Source: Spinellus fusiger
Taxonomy: Eukaryota > Mucoromycota > Mucoromycetes > Mucorales > Phycomycetaceae
Direction of reading: 5' to 3'
DNA length: 64,000 nt
Assembly (NCBI GenBank): GCA_025094145.1
Contig: JALLLS010000052.1
Location: 186,001 to 250,000, forward strand
This document shows, one piece after another, positions 21,778 to 34,000 of this stretch (positions are counted from its first letter, which is position 1; each line of letters starts with the position of its first letter). The position numbers were made by a program, and so were the translations under genes. A model generated the notes under the pieces. The model made no database searches. It saw only the letters and a program-made list of their open reading frames with translations, and had not been told where the DNA came from.

Positions 21778-23008
21778 ATGGAGACTGTAACAAAGCCCGA
21801 GTCTGTTCTGCCACCGTCCTCCCTTGGCCCTTCAAAACTAAAGGACTTGGCTGATCTTGCCCTGTTGGCTCGTCCCTACCGCCATGGGAGACGCACTCGG
21901 ATTCGTCGACGGGATCCCACCCGAATTCCCCGCCCTATGAACTGCTTTCTTGTGTACCGTTGTGAAAAACAAAAGGAAATTTCCGCTTATTGTCCTGGTG
22001 CCAATCATCGGGATATTTCCAAGGTGGTGGCCAAATGGTGGAGTCAGTCGTCTTTTCATGAGAAGGAACACTACAGGGCACTTGCTCTGGAAGCCAAGAT
22101 AAACCATGCTCATCTGTAAGTCAATTGGGCCCGACATTGAGTGTATTCATCATTACAGATATCCTGATTATAAGTATGCTCCACGCCCCAGAAGATCCAA
22201 ACCAAGTCCAGAAAATGAAGTACAAGAAAAGGAGGCCATGATTCCTACACTGTCGGCACAAGTCCTTCCAGAGTCCATCTATCCCATTCACTGGCCTTAT
22301 GTCTCTCTTCCTCTGTCTGCACCCACTGTCCATCAGGGTACATTCTATCCCTCCTTGCCTGTGAACCCTCCGTCGTTGTACTATTACCCCACTCTCCAAT
22401 TTTCAAAGGCAACCTCCTGTCCTTCTCCTTCTTTATGCTCTGCTTCCAATCTCAATAGCACGGCTCCTTCTTCCTCTTCTTCCTCTGATTCCTCTTCTTC
22501 CTCTGATTCCTCTTCCTCTTCCTCTTCCTCTTCCTCTTCTCTCTCTTCCTCGGTGGCTACTGATACTCCTTCTTTGTCTTCTCTCTCTACTTCTTCTAGT
22601 AGCAATGCTCTCTCTTATCCCCATGTACATACACAGACCTACTCTTCTCTCTGTCATTTCCCAAAGGCAATGGACACACCTCATCTCTCCCATCTCAGCT
22701 GTTCTCCTTCCTCCCCTCCTGACTGGCACTCCATTCGATACGATACTGACAATCCAATGATAGGCTATCCTGCCCTGTACTCTGCATCTGAGCTTCCCTT
22801 TTATATGAACCCATCTTCCTATGAACCCTCTGCCATCACCACCACCACCACCACCACCACAATGATGATGGAGGAAGCCAACGGAGACCATGCCTTATGG
22901 AATGACGCCTATCCTTCCTATGCAGTACTCTCCGGTATAAACTGTATGTATGAACAACCCATTCACTATGAACTATTTGAACCTCATTCATTGAGTTCTT
23001 CATCATAG
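21778..23008 (+). CDS. HMG-box transcription factor, MATA/SOX-like box
   Basis: Exons 21778-22115 and 22159-23008 give 395 aa. The HMG box (about residues 48-128) begins RDPTRIPRPMNCFLVYRCEK, continues HRDISKVVAKWWSQSSFHEKEHY and closes across the intron as HLYPDYKYAPRPRR. The PRP.N.FL.YR entry and the YPDYKYxPR exit are those of the MATA_HMG/SOX class of sequence-specific minor-groove binders. The C-terminal half is low complexity: a polyserine run encoded by TCTTCC repeats (about 22465-22540), Thr/Met runs and Pro/Tyr-rich sequence, probably an activation or interaction region. In Mucorales, HMG proteins also define the sex locus, but the expected neighbours (a triose-phosphate transporter gene and an RNA helicase gene) are absent here. 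Confidence 0.9.
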
Positions 23009-25972
23009 CAATGTGACTCTATAGAAAAACAGCCTCTCCTTTTCTCTTTTAGTAGGATCACTTTGCATTGAACCCTCAAGGCTGTTCATCTCATCAATCT
23101 ACGCACTCTTTCTTCCCAATCCCAATCTCCACACTGAAAGAAAAAAAAAGAAAAAAAAAGATATATATATATATTTAATATATGTATAGATAAAAGGAAT
23201 ATATATAAAAGGAAATAGTATCAAGGCAGGCTTCCTTCAACAGGTCTATTTCCTCAGCAGTGCTAGACATTAGCTGTAGACAAAAACATAAATAGAGAAG
23301 GGAAGAAAAAAAGAAAGAAAAAAAAGTGAATAAAGTTGAAGGGTCACTCCATTGTCATTGTAGTACAGAAAGGGGCAAGAATGCAAGGGAGAAGTGTCTG
23401 TTCTCTTGTCATTTTAACTTTTTTATTTATTTATTTAAAAACACATTTATTATTATTATTATTATTATTATTGGTGGTGTTGATCTTTTACTTGCATTTC
23501 CTGTCTACATTACAAAGAGGTGGCATAGTCAATTAAACACATCAGAACAATGATGCAATGAACTCTCTTTCTGTTGGTATGTGGATTGATACAAAAGAGA
23601 AAAAGAAGGGGAGGGAGGTACAGATCAGAAATATATAAATAAATATATAAATATATAAATAAAAAGGATAGATGTGTGTGACTTGGTAGATGAGGGAAAG
23701 ATCCAAATGAAAGACAGAGAAGATAAAGACTTATTATTTCATGTCAACGATCTGTCATTACACTACAGTGGCATGTCTCCCTTGATAGAGGCTGCTGAGT
23801 AGAGTTATGCTCATCAACACATTGCTAGGAGTGATAGAGATACAAGAGAAGAGTGATAAAATAGACAAAACATATCTTCTATGTTTTACAGATACATAAA
23901 TATTACATTTTGTAGTACTGGTTCACTGTCATCTCTGCTACTTTTTTAAGAATAGATCCAATCACTTTCTAGATGGCCTGGTACTAATGAACTTTTTTCT
24001 TTTTTCATGTCTCCAATAGTCGTGTGTGTGTGTTTGTTTGCCTAGTTGAACACTTTACCCCTTCACTGTTATTCGATAAACATACCATGTACAGTGTGGA
24101 CAGGGTCATTGTGGTTCAAAGGGCGATACTAGACTGTCTTTGTTGACTAATGCTATGTAAGGATATGGATATAAAGAGAATGGGGAATTGACAGCTGCCT
24201 ATTTTGAATAACATCCTAGGATCCCACCGTTGGACAATGTGTCTACCATCTCTATTTTGATCTTCCTCATAAAACAGAGATCTAAAGTAGGCGAGAAAAC
24301 AGAGGAAATACAATGAGTTTCTCTCTTTCTCTTCTTCTTCTCTCTCTTCTTCTCTCTTTAGAAATAAATAAAAGACCTTTTTGATTCTATAGACTCTTTG
24401 GTTATTTTTAAAAAGTGTCTCATGATGAGATGATAAAAAGTACTGTCTTTGTTAGCCAAATAGGTTGACTCTTAAAGATCATGAAATACTCATAGACACT
24501 ATCTGAGCTCAAAAAGACTATGAATACTAAGTGGATGTCATGTTGATTCTTTAACAGTAATAACAATCAACACGCCTCCATGTTCTATATAGTTTCAAAG
24601 CATTAGAGTGAATTGAAGAGGCATTCCATGTTCTATTGAAATACAAAGATCAAATAAGACGACTTGCATGTCAATTGATTCAGTGATACCGAGAACAGAG
24701 CCCATCTAACAGGATGAGCAGATCAAACCATGCCTGATGAAATGACTTTTTTCTATTTAGACTCTACAAGATAGAGGGTGGAGGGCAATTCATAGCCATC
24801 TATCATAATAAAGTAAAAATAGGTTGATAGAATAAATTATGTTCTTTGGCCAAACTTAAAAGCTAATCAACACAATGTTAAAGTGGGAATCCCTTTGCAT
24901 AGGCTTAATAATGAATAGGTCCATTGAAGAAGCATCGGATGATGTTTAGACTCTTTTCTTATTTGATTAAGATAAGACAGTCATCCAATGTGTATTCTAT
25001 GGGCTGAGTTTGCTTTTTATTTCCTATGAAATGAAAAAGTGACCCTAGCAACTCAAATAGTCTGTAGTGTTACTTTGTAGTAGCAAGGTTTATTGTTATT
25101 AGGTTTGACATTTTCAAATGTTTCTAAATATTAAAGTTTGGATTCTTTATTTAACATTGAGTAAGTGTACAGATGTATAAAATAAGGACTAAAATGAAAT
25201 TCATGCTTTAAAAATAACCACAATGAACTTGGATTACTTTTTAACAGGAAGAAATAAATGGTCCTTCCACTAAAAATAAATAAAATTAAATAAAATTAAA
25301 TAAAATTAAATAAAAAATAAAAAATAAAAGGTAGTCTTAGTCTTGTCTCAAACCCTGGAACAAAAGATGGATGCTTGGTAGATGCAAAAGACATGAGATC
25401 TGTTGTACAGTTAAAAACCGTGGTGTCGTATGAAACGGATGGCAGTTGAGTCGAGTGAACCGTAGGTCTCTTGGATCAATTTTTTTTCTTTATCTATTTG
25501 ATTCACCTAAAGTGTATCTACGGAAGAATAAGGGGTACTGTTTGTTTGTATTCCTTGTTGAATGGAAGAACAATTAGCAAGATGTCGGGTAGTTTCAATG
25601 ACACTATGTCTCAATGACATTATGTTTCACACGATTGATAACACTACTTGAGTAATAAGATGGATCACGGAACTCATGGCTAAATGTTTAGTGACTAGTG
25701 TTCAAGAAATCATAAACAAAAAGTGTGTGTTTGTAATATAAGAAATATATATTTCACAAAGCCATTTTTTATCTAATAGATAGGAAGCTTATATACTATA
25801 TCTATCTGATACATTAGTCTATATAAAATTACAAAATCAATCTCTTCAAAAAATAAAAAATAAAAAATAAAAAATAAAAAACATAGAAAGGACTTCTAGT
25901 ATATATTAATATACCAGAGATCAGATACTTCCATATTTGTAATACACTCCAGTGCTTGTGCATTGTTATTTT
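23009..25972. other. gene-free AT-rich region with simple repeats
   Basis: About 3 kb. It holds TATATATATATATTTAATATATG (about 23160-23185), a (TTA)n run (about 23447-23473), ATATAAATA runs (about 23630-23660), AAATAAAATT tandem units (about 25273-25325) and AAAAAATAAAA units (about 25850-25880). I could not support any gene here; the short open frames, for example 24116-24313 on the minus strand, show no known motif. Confidence 0.5.
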
Positions 25973-27240
25973 TCATGTAGTGCGTTCATCAACATAATCC
26001 TCCTCTTCAATTCGGATTCTTGTTTTCGGTCTCAATGGCGGGCTAACCAGTAGGGTCATAACATCTTCATGATGTGGGTTATTGTATCGGTCCCTCCAAT
26101 TCTTCATTAGGGACTGGTACTCCCATGGATGATGCTTGGTCGGGTGGAGGAGGCTCCAAGTGCTGACCAGTGTTTTATTCATCATCCCAAGAACAGGACA
26201 TGAGCCTGTCACCATGATAGTTCCTAACAAGGGGTATACCCTTTGTGTCTCGTAATGAATACACAGTTCGGTGTCTGGCTATTACTTGAAAAGGACCAGA
26301 TCGTCTTTCCCGTTAATTTAACATGTTACAAGCCTTTGGTAGTACTTTCACAGAGACCCATTCTCCAGGCTTAAACCATTTAGCTTTTATGTTTTGATTT
26401 GCTCTTTCGAGAGCTCTCTTTTTGGACATTGTTCTCTGTTCAGTGATCGATATGGCCAGTCTGCGTTCGAGAGCTTCTGCATCATGAGGATCTTCCTTGT
26501 GCACCAATACACCCAGTCTCTCTGGCTCCAATGAACCAGTTGGGTCAACCCGTTCATAGGGTGTGCACCCCATGGCAACAGAAAATCTGTGTGCACGTGA
26601 GGATATTATTCGTGGTATAGGTTGTGTCCATCCTTTGTCATTGGGTTTTTCCCATCTTCATTCTTCGTAGTTTGTCTTTCAACAGTTTGACAGCTATTTC
26701 TGCCCATTCTGATGGGGGATGCATGGTCGAGGCTTTTATGTGCTGTACATCCTTCTTTTCCAGGAAATGTGTGAATTCTCTTGAGATAAATTGTCTGCCG
26801 TTACCACTGGTAAGTTTTAATGGAACACCATGTTGAGCAAACCAGTTTATTTTCAAGGCATCTATGATGGATGAAGAAATCGTGTCTGCTATAGGATACA
26901 CTTTGTAATATCCACTAGCCGAGTCTGTAACTATGAATGTATCGGTTTTTGGGTCTTCATCATCACCCACATACAAAAGATCAATGTAGATGTGCTTGTG
27001 TGCATCGGACAGTGTAGACGTGCTCATAGGTGTAGAGGTTCTTTGTTTGATAGCATTTATTTGGCATGTATGACAAGCCCTCACAACTTTCTCAATGATA
27101 CCCAGTAGTCTTTCACACCCTATCTTCTCTTTCACGTAGGTCGAGGTTCTCAAAATGCCTGGATGGACTAATTTTTTGTGTGCGTCTTTTATCCACCCTC
27201 TGGCCACATCTCTTGGAAGAACAGGCACCCAAATCCCCAG
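25973..27240 (-). pseudogene. Ty3-type retrotransposon integrase relic
   Basis: On the minus strand, reading downward from about 27240: the H-H-C-C zinc domain (HKKLVHPG, then CHTCQIN), the catalytic core with the first Asp in IYIDLLYVG, and a damaged second motif (TSGNGRQF, where the Asp is replaced). The third region is near SEWAEIAVKLLKDKL. Then, after stops, come GCTPYERV, the basic FKPGEWV, and in a shifted frame RSGPFQVIARH...VRNYHGDRL, the usual C-terminal end of Ty3-type integrases. At least one frameshift (about 26315) and an altered catalytic residue make it inactive. The 5' side is cut at the edge of the 1.38-kb repeat. No RT or LTR is attached. Confidence 0.75.
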
Positions 27241-27243
27241 GGT

Positions 27244-28624
27244 TCCAACAATGTGGTTTGGTGGTGATAGTGTGATGTTTTAGAGCTGTTTTTGGGTGGA
27301 TTGAGTTGGCTCATTAGTCGTTGTTAATGGCACTGTAAACCAAGACGAATACATCATAATTTTGGTTGGTGAGTTCTATCCTTGGTTCATGAAATTGTAT
27401 CAGAAAGAAAACAGGGAGAGGCTGTTACAAGAAGAGGGTGCTAGCTGTCATACTGGGGCCTATGCTAGATGGTGAAAAGAGACACATCAAATTAGGGTTC
27501 TTTGATTACTAGCCTACACAAAGCCCTTTTTGAACCCAATTGAACATGTCTGGTGGGCCTTGAAAATATGAATTGAAGAAAGAAAAGAGTATCTATTATC
27601 AATGTAAAAATTAGTATTGAACTTGCACAATGATGGGTTCTGAGTATGACAGTCTGGCATCTGTCTGTCATTGATACCAAAGAAGGCCATACAAAGTATT
27701 AACTGTATTATTATTCTATTTTCTATAATTAAAGATATTGAGACTTGATATGCTTAAGTTTGTAGCTTATAGATCAAATGTGAAATGTTTTATTTAATGT
27801 TGAACATGTTCTATCTGTTTCATCCTGATATTTATACTCAAAGGTATTCAATTCAGTTGAGTGTGGCTGTATTCACACTTGAACAAGTATGTTTATCCTA
27901 ATTATATACCCAATCACTTGCATCTATTTAGAAAGCCCTTTTTATCAGTATGGAGTATAGACTAACATTGAGCAAGGTTGCCTAGATTTTATACGGCATA
28001 ACCAAGACACACTGAAAAGAGATATACTAAGTGGTGTATAGTATAGACCTTTTAAAGATAGTATCAGAGTACAATAGCCTATGTTAGAATGTATGTCTTT
28101 TGGTGTTGATTAAAGCCAAGTTCTTCTATGTGTAGTAATCATTAGAGTAGAATAGAAGTATAGAAGAGTGACAAAGAAGTTAAATAGAAAAGAGCAGAGT
28201 GAACCTTACGTTAACTAAACAAATACCTTTGGATTCATTAAGTCATTGAAGACACTACCATATTAACATATGATGAATAGTAGCTAACACTTTAATATTA
28301 TATGAACAGGACATTGAGGCTTTGGGAATTGTGATCTAGCTGCTACATTGAACTTTAGACATATTCTAATGTCTCCAAGGGAAAATGGCACCCTCTCATA
28401 GTACTTTTGTAGATAGAACAAAATAAAACATAAATATACAACTAGAACCAATAAAAGGTCCCAAGCCTTCTGGTTCATCTCCATTCCTTCTCCTTTCCCA
28501 GTGATCACTGGAGCCTCTGTTGACTCACTGATGGAAACTCGTGCTACAGGTAAACTATCTAAAAAAGTGATATAAGGTGTATCTTATTGGGTTTTGTCAT
28601 TACTAGATATTATAATGTCTAGTA
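27244..28624 (+). repeat. 1.38-kb direct repeat, copy 2
   Basis: Second copy of the block at 2923-4303, same orientation, same length. The left edge abuts the integrase relic. The right edge is at AATGTCTAGTA (28624), after which the two copies share nothing. The high identity shows the two copies separated or were homogenised recently compared with the decay of the transposase within them. Confidence 0.9.
27262..27651 (+). pseudogene. Tc1/mariner-type transposase C-terminal relic (copy 2)
   Basis: Same content as the fragment at 2941-3330: GGDSVMF-stop, QEEGASCHTGAYAR, LNPIEHVWWALK, with the same internal stops. Because both copies share the stops, the gene was already dead when the block duplicated. 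Confidence 0.8.
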
Positions 28625-31600
28625 TTGGTAACCGAATCTTGGCAAACTATTTTGACATGTTTTCTCACTATGAAAATAAAATAAAACTCCCGAGTATTCC
28701 CCGGTTGCTTAGTCATAGAGTAGAATATCTTATAAATATCCTTTATCAGGAGTATAGAAGGATGTTAAGAACAGTATACCTTCAAAGTGTTGCTATAATT
28801 TTTGAAGCCTTAATTTACCTTCTATGTATAGATTTCCGAACCCTATATTACTAAATCAGCCTCACACCATGTCCTTTGTGCTATATTAATTATTTTTGAG
28901 TGTCAGTTCCTCTTTTTTATTTATTTTTTTTTTTAAAAAAAAAAAAAAGGACATGGCATAGTTTTCTATTTGTACAGATTTACTATCATTGGTAGTCACG
29001 AGCTTACATCACTACACACTACATATCACCGCATATGAGCCATAGTGCTATCATGTGCCTAGTGGGTGTACTTATGAGAATATTTGGATTATGTTGTATT
29101 CTATTTCTTTGTTATCACATACTTTTGATTTATACGAATGCTAGCCTATTTCTTAATCAACATATCTATACCTGACATAGAACTTAACATTACCACGATT
29201 CTAATGCATGACAATCTTGTCAAAGAATATATGTGTAATGTCTTCCTAAGAATCCTCAGAGTCTATGGTAGGATATTGAACCTATATCCAATTTTAGATT
29301 TGACTCTCTTGCACACCCAACTCGTGTGAAATGTCATATTGAGTAGATATTCTATACTATGTTTATTAGTCATAGCGGCGGAATTGAATAGCATAAGAGG
29401 GGTAAGTCTATAGGACAGACACAAGAGAGATTTACAACATCAATAAAAGTAAACACTGCATAGACTTATTTATCTAATTTGATAAAATAAGAAACGAAAG
29501 AAACGACCCCATAGTTTGGTATTAGTCATTGTTTGTTGAGTGTTAGTATGCAATGGGGAATGTTGAAGGAGTTTGGTGTGATTATCATCCGAGAATACCT
29601 TTTTTTCGTACTATATTTTAAAAGGCTATCACTTGAATGAACTGATACATAAACTTTAAGGTTTCGATCATTCAAATAGCATAAACAAAGAGTGTGCTTG
29701 GTATAAATATGAGTCTATTATTCAAACTTGCAAAGATATGCTTCCATGTTAAGTTGTATACCTTTCTATCGTCTATGCTATCCATAGATCAAATTGCTAT
29801 AGAATAAGAACATAAAATTATCATGCCTCTTTCTAGTTATGTATGATGAAAAATAAATAGGTCATCTCTTATGCTGTACCCCTACAGCACCACTTTATCT
29901 CGAATAAAACAATAAAGGAAAGTTTTTATTTTTATTTATTTTTAATAATAATCAGATCATTAGATCATTACAAGTATTCTTAACATAAGTGGCTGTAAAA
30001 TTAAATAATAAAAAAGGCTATAATGTAGTTTCTGATGTATGATTATGTGTCCATATTCAATTCAATATTAATACTGTACTCATTCATCAATAACAGCAAC
30101 GAGACATGCTTTCAAACTAGAATATATTACTAATTCTATTTTTCTAAAGTCCAAGGTCTCTTTTTACTGTTTCTATAGAAAGTAATTTAAATAGAAAGTA
30201 TAGAAGCGAAATGAGAAATCAAGAAACCAAATGTTGAAATGTTTTTTGTTTGTTTGTTTGAAATATGCACTAAATATTTAGCAAGTCATTCATTGCATAG
30301 CTCCTATTGGCTTTCATTTATCTACTCAAGACTAACTCTATCATCAAAAATAATCATAATAGAGTATTTTCATAAAACTTTGCACATAGAAATAAAAGGA
30401 TTTTTTCGATTCTTGTGAGTTTAGTTCATGCGTTTATTGCCTGTCTTGTTTACTCATTTGTTTGTTTTCCTCTCTACAAAATATGTTCTTTAACCTTGTC
30501 CCCCTATTCTTTCATGCTAATTATTTGCTTTCCCACTTTCTCACTCTTGTACTTTGGGTACCTCTATGTATGTCCCAACATTTTTAAGCCTTTTTTTATA
30601 TAACTAAAATTATTAGTGTTCAACTGGTACAGATCATTTGAAATAAAGAACAGTGATGTTGGCCATTTTCTTGGAGAATCACATTAAATCTATAAACTAA
30701 TAAATGTAAATTTAACACCCATACACTATGCACTAGTTTCTCTTATTCTTCTGTGGACAGACATAAGTGTCATTCTCTATTAACTTGGATAAAAACCGGG
30801 GTTTATCTATCTTTAATGACTTGAAGTGTACAGAAAACAATCACTTACTCCTGTACTCTATATTACTATTAATAACCCTGCGGTAAAACTATTCGTAGAC
30901 TATTCTTCTTTTTTATTGATCTTATTTATTCTACCTATAAATATAACCACCAGTAATTTATACCTGTTTTATGACCAATCTTCTGGGAAATATCTCACCT
31001 AAATTCTTCTTTACTTGGTCTTTTTGCCTGAGATCAAGCTACGTTCAGTTATTGTCTATGGATATAGGCTTAGGGTGGGGTAACAGTGGAGATCCAAAAA
31101 GATACTATAAACACAAGGTGGTCTGGTTTACAGATAAAGTAACTGTTCAGCTAATTTTATAATCTTATCATTGGCCAAAGATTTCCTAGCTCAATCAGAC
31201 CAAAAGCAAGTGTCTGTTCTTTTATTTTATGGTCTCTCAAATTTTAACATTGAAGAGATGTTTGTTCAAATATAAAAGGCAATTAGAGCTATCAACACCA
31301 TCTCACTATTAGATCTCCGGCACTGACTTTGTTTTACAGGTTATTATCATTATGCTTTTTTTTTTCACGGGTCCACTTTCTTCTAATGGGTTATGAATAT
31401 AAAGTTAAGTATGAATATTCTCTATATGCTCTCTACACTTTCAAATCAATTGGAGGCCGCTAGTCTCTATAATGGATACTCAAACAGATATAACAATGAT
31501 ACATAGGATCTTGAATTTATAGTTACTGGTGCTAAGTGTGTCATGTTTTTTGTTTAATAATAAAAATAATAATAAAAATAATAATAAAAATAATAATAAA

Positions 31601-33031
31601 AAGCCAATGTTCTTATAATAAGATATTAAACATATATATTCCATTTAGAGTGATTTATCTAAAAGAATAAATCAAACTTGTAACTGAGACTGAGGTGGAA
31701 TAGGCTATTCTTATCATCAGTTTAACATTATTATGTTTTTATGCTTCAAACATTCAAGAATAGACATCCATTTGGATATTAGCTAGGAGTATGAGAATGA
31801 ACCAACACAGTTTACGAGTGTAAGCTAAACAATAGAAACAAACAATACAGTGTTTTCATATAAAAATACAAAATATATATACCTATACTCATACTTATAC
31901 CAATACATACTTATATTGTCTTGCTATTTATTCTAATAAAAATAAAAATAAGAAAAATAAGAACATAATACTCTTCTCATCATCTGAACGTCATTATCAT
32001 AGATGTGTACTAGCTATTGTTTTGCCGATCAACAAAACAAGGGTGCATTTAAACACCTTTTACTAAATGGCATAGCAAAAGAAGATAAACAGACTGCCTG
32101 TCAAAGCTAAATAAGAACAAGTAACACACGTATACATATAGTTCTTTTTTCTCTTTAAAAAAAATTCCTAGTAGATATAACCTTTGACTAATACAATAGT
32201 ACAATAGTGGGCTTAACTAGGTAAGTTGATTACCCTTATTGAATTCATTCCAACTAGTAATTTATGCTATTACTAGTTAACTGTGCAGATCCTTTAACTA
32301 GAATGGCAAGCCATCTTTTTTCTTCTATTGACTAAAATGTAGAGTCTATTGTCCATAATAGTATTCTATGAGGAGGAGCAGATACAACAAAAGACATTAT
32401 CAACCAACGACCTCTCAATAAACAACTTCAGTCAAGCACAATCCATGTTGGTGAATCATCCATTTACATTTAAACTATTCCATAAAGAAGTATGGTTTTC
32501 GCTGTAGCTAGTCTATAAATAGGTGTAATATGTTCACTTGGTGCATTTGTCCTTCATAAGACAACCTTCCGTGTGCTGCTTGAGTTTGATGAAAGAGAAA
32601 ATTCTGTTCAATTAAAATGGCGGCAAAAATGGCATCGATATGAGCCTGAATCCTTTATAGTGTATACCGAAAAAGAAAAATGACACTTCGTCTTTAGAGT
32701 GATATACCAAAGGCATTGGATCAGTATACAGGTGGTTTGACCTTTATTGTTTATTATTTTATATTCTCTATTCCTACTTTCCTGCTGGCATTGGCTTCAG
32801 AGATACTATAGAATATTATGAACTAATATTATTCCTTACTATTGGATGACATCTCAGTTTAGTACTCCCGGAGATTAAATTCCCCAGAAAGAATTATAAT
32901 TCCAATTATGGAAAATGTCTTTACAATAATTATCTGGTGGATTTAGTAAAAGGCCAATATAAAATAAAGACTATTGCAAAGACAGTGGTGAATAGTTAAT
33001 TTTCTTCTTATCTTGAATTATCCTTAAAACA
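28625..33031. other. gene desert, AT-rich
   Basis: About 4.4 kb with very low GC, homopolymer runs (T/A at about 28915-28950) and an AATAATAAA tandem block (about 31555-31605). A short frame continues out of the repeat at 28594-28854 (IPRLLSHRVEYLINIL, LQSVAIIFEALIYLL) and another lies at 30415-30603 with hydrophobic runs. Neither shows a recognisable domain, and both look like chance frames in AT-rich DNA. No tRNA or rRNA was found by eye. Confidence 0.5.
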
Positions 33032-33854
33032 ATGATTCTCACCCATGAACTTCCTGACATGAAAGGCACTGAAGGCTACAGAAAAGTCCCTTTTACATTT
33101 ATTGATGAATGTAATTACTCTTCTTAATACAATGAACATACATATTCCCTTTCAATCTATACCTTTCTTCCATTTGAATAGCACACTATTACCATGACTA
33201 CCACTATTACCATGGTGACTAGCAATAACACTACTCATACTAATACTTGTTTTTTCTTTCTTTTTTTCTTTTTTTTCTTTTTCCTAGACTCTAATAAGAG
33301 TGTTGTTATAAAACTGCCTAACCAGTTCTCACCACTCGAACGCATACTCCTCCAAGCATCAGGCAATATTCAGCGTATATTATCCGCATACTACAATGAG
33401 TCCAGCTATGTAGAAGTCATAAAGAATAAGAAGTCCATAGAAGACACAGAAGAAGCCTCCAAAGAACCTGCCTTTTTTGAGCGAAGGGTAGCCGTCAAAT
33501 TTGGCAGCACATATGCTTATGAGGCAGAATCTGTACTTATTGTCAGAGATCCAGTAATACTTGAATTAATCGAAAAACATAAATTCAGTTTGGGACAGAT
33601 CTTTAAGTAAGGAACGGCATGTAGTTTTGTTTCCTCACTATCACAGTCACATACAAAAGACGCCTGATTTTACGCTGCTTGCTGTGGGTCGGCACAGTGA
33701 CGCACCCGGAGCTGGATTCTGGCGTGACTACACCCTAAGCACCCCGGACAAGATTTACTGTTTTATACGCGAGATATTTAGGGAGGGACTGTTTGAGACC
33801 TTTCAAGGGGAGGCTATCAATGGCACTGTATGGGTACAAAAGGGTGGAAATTAG
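33032..33854 (+). CDS. chorismate-lyase-like (UbiC/DUF98-type) protein, tentative
   Basis: Two exons are firm: 33288-33606 and 33647-33854 (TAG). They join in frame across a 40-nt intron to give FSPLERILLQASGNIQRILSAYYN, VEVIKN, FERRVAVKFGSTYAYEAESVLIV, KHKFSLGQIF, then DFTLLAVGR and FWRDYTLSTPDKIYCFIREIFREG. The order LERILL.A.GN.QR.LSA.Y, then a substrate-pocket strand with R, then LGQ.., then WR.YTL, resembles the chorismate pyruvate-lyase/DUF98 fold. I am not certain. Exon 2 needs one upstream nucleotide. An exon from ATG at 33032 to 33115 fits that phase, and an optional 33-nt exon (33181-33213) also fits, so the N-terminus is unsettled. It is followed only 146 bp later by HSP90. Confidence 0.6.
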
Positions 33855-34000
33855 TCGAACCTGCGAGAAGTTTGTGACGGTGTTCTCGATCTCTTTGTTA
33901 TGAGTGGTGACTGGGATTGAATGCCTGTCCCGCTGTTATTTATGAATAAAAAGACATCTCTCCTTGATAGAACACGCTCCTCCTCTTCTTCTTTATTATA

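Noticed and set aside
21778..23008. Calling the HMG-box gene a Mucorales sex locus (sexM/sexP)
   Set aside because: The flanking transporter and helicase genes are absent, and the box alone does not distinguish mating-type from other HMG factors.
28594..28854. An 86-codon frame at the right end of repeat copy 2
   Set aside because: It starts inside the repeat, has no recognisable domain and lies in very AT-rich DNA where such frames occur by chance.
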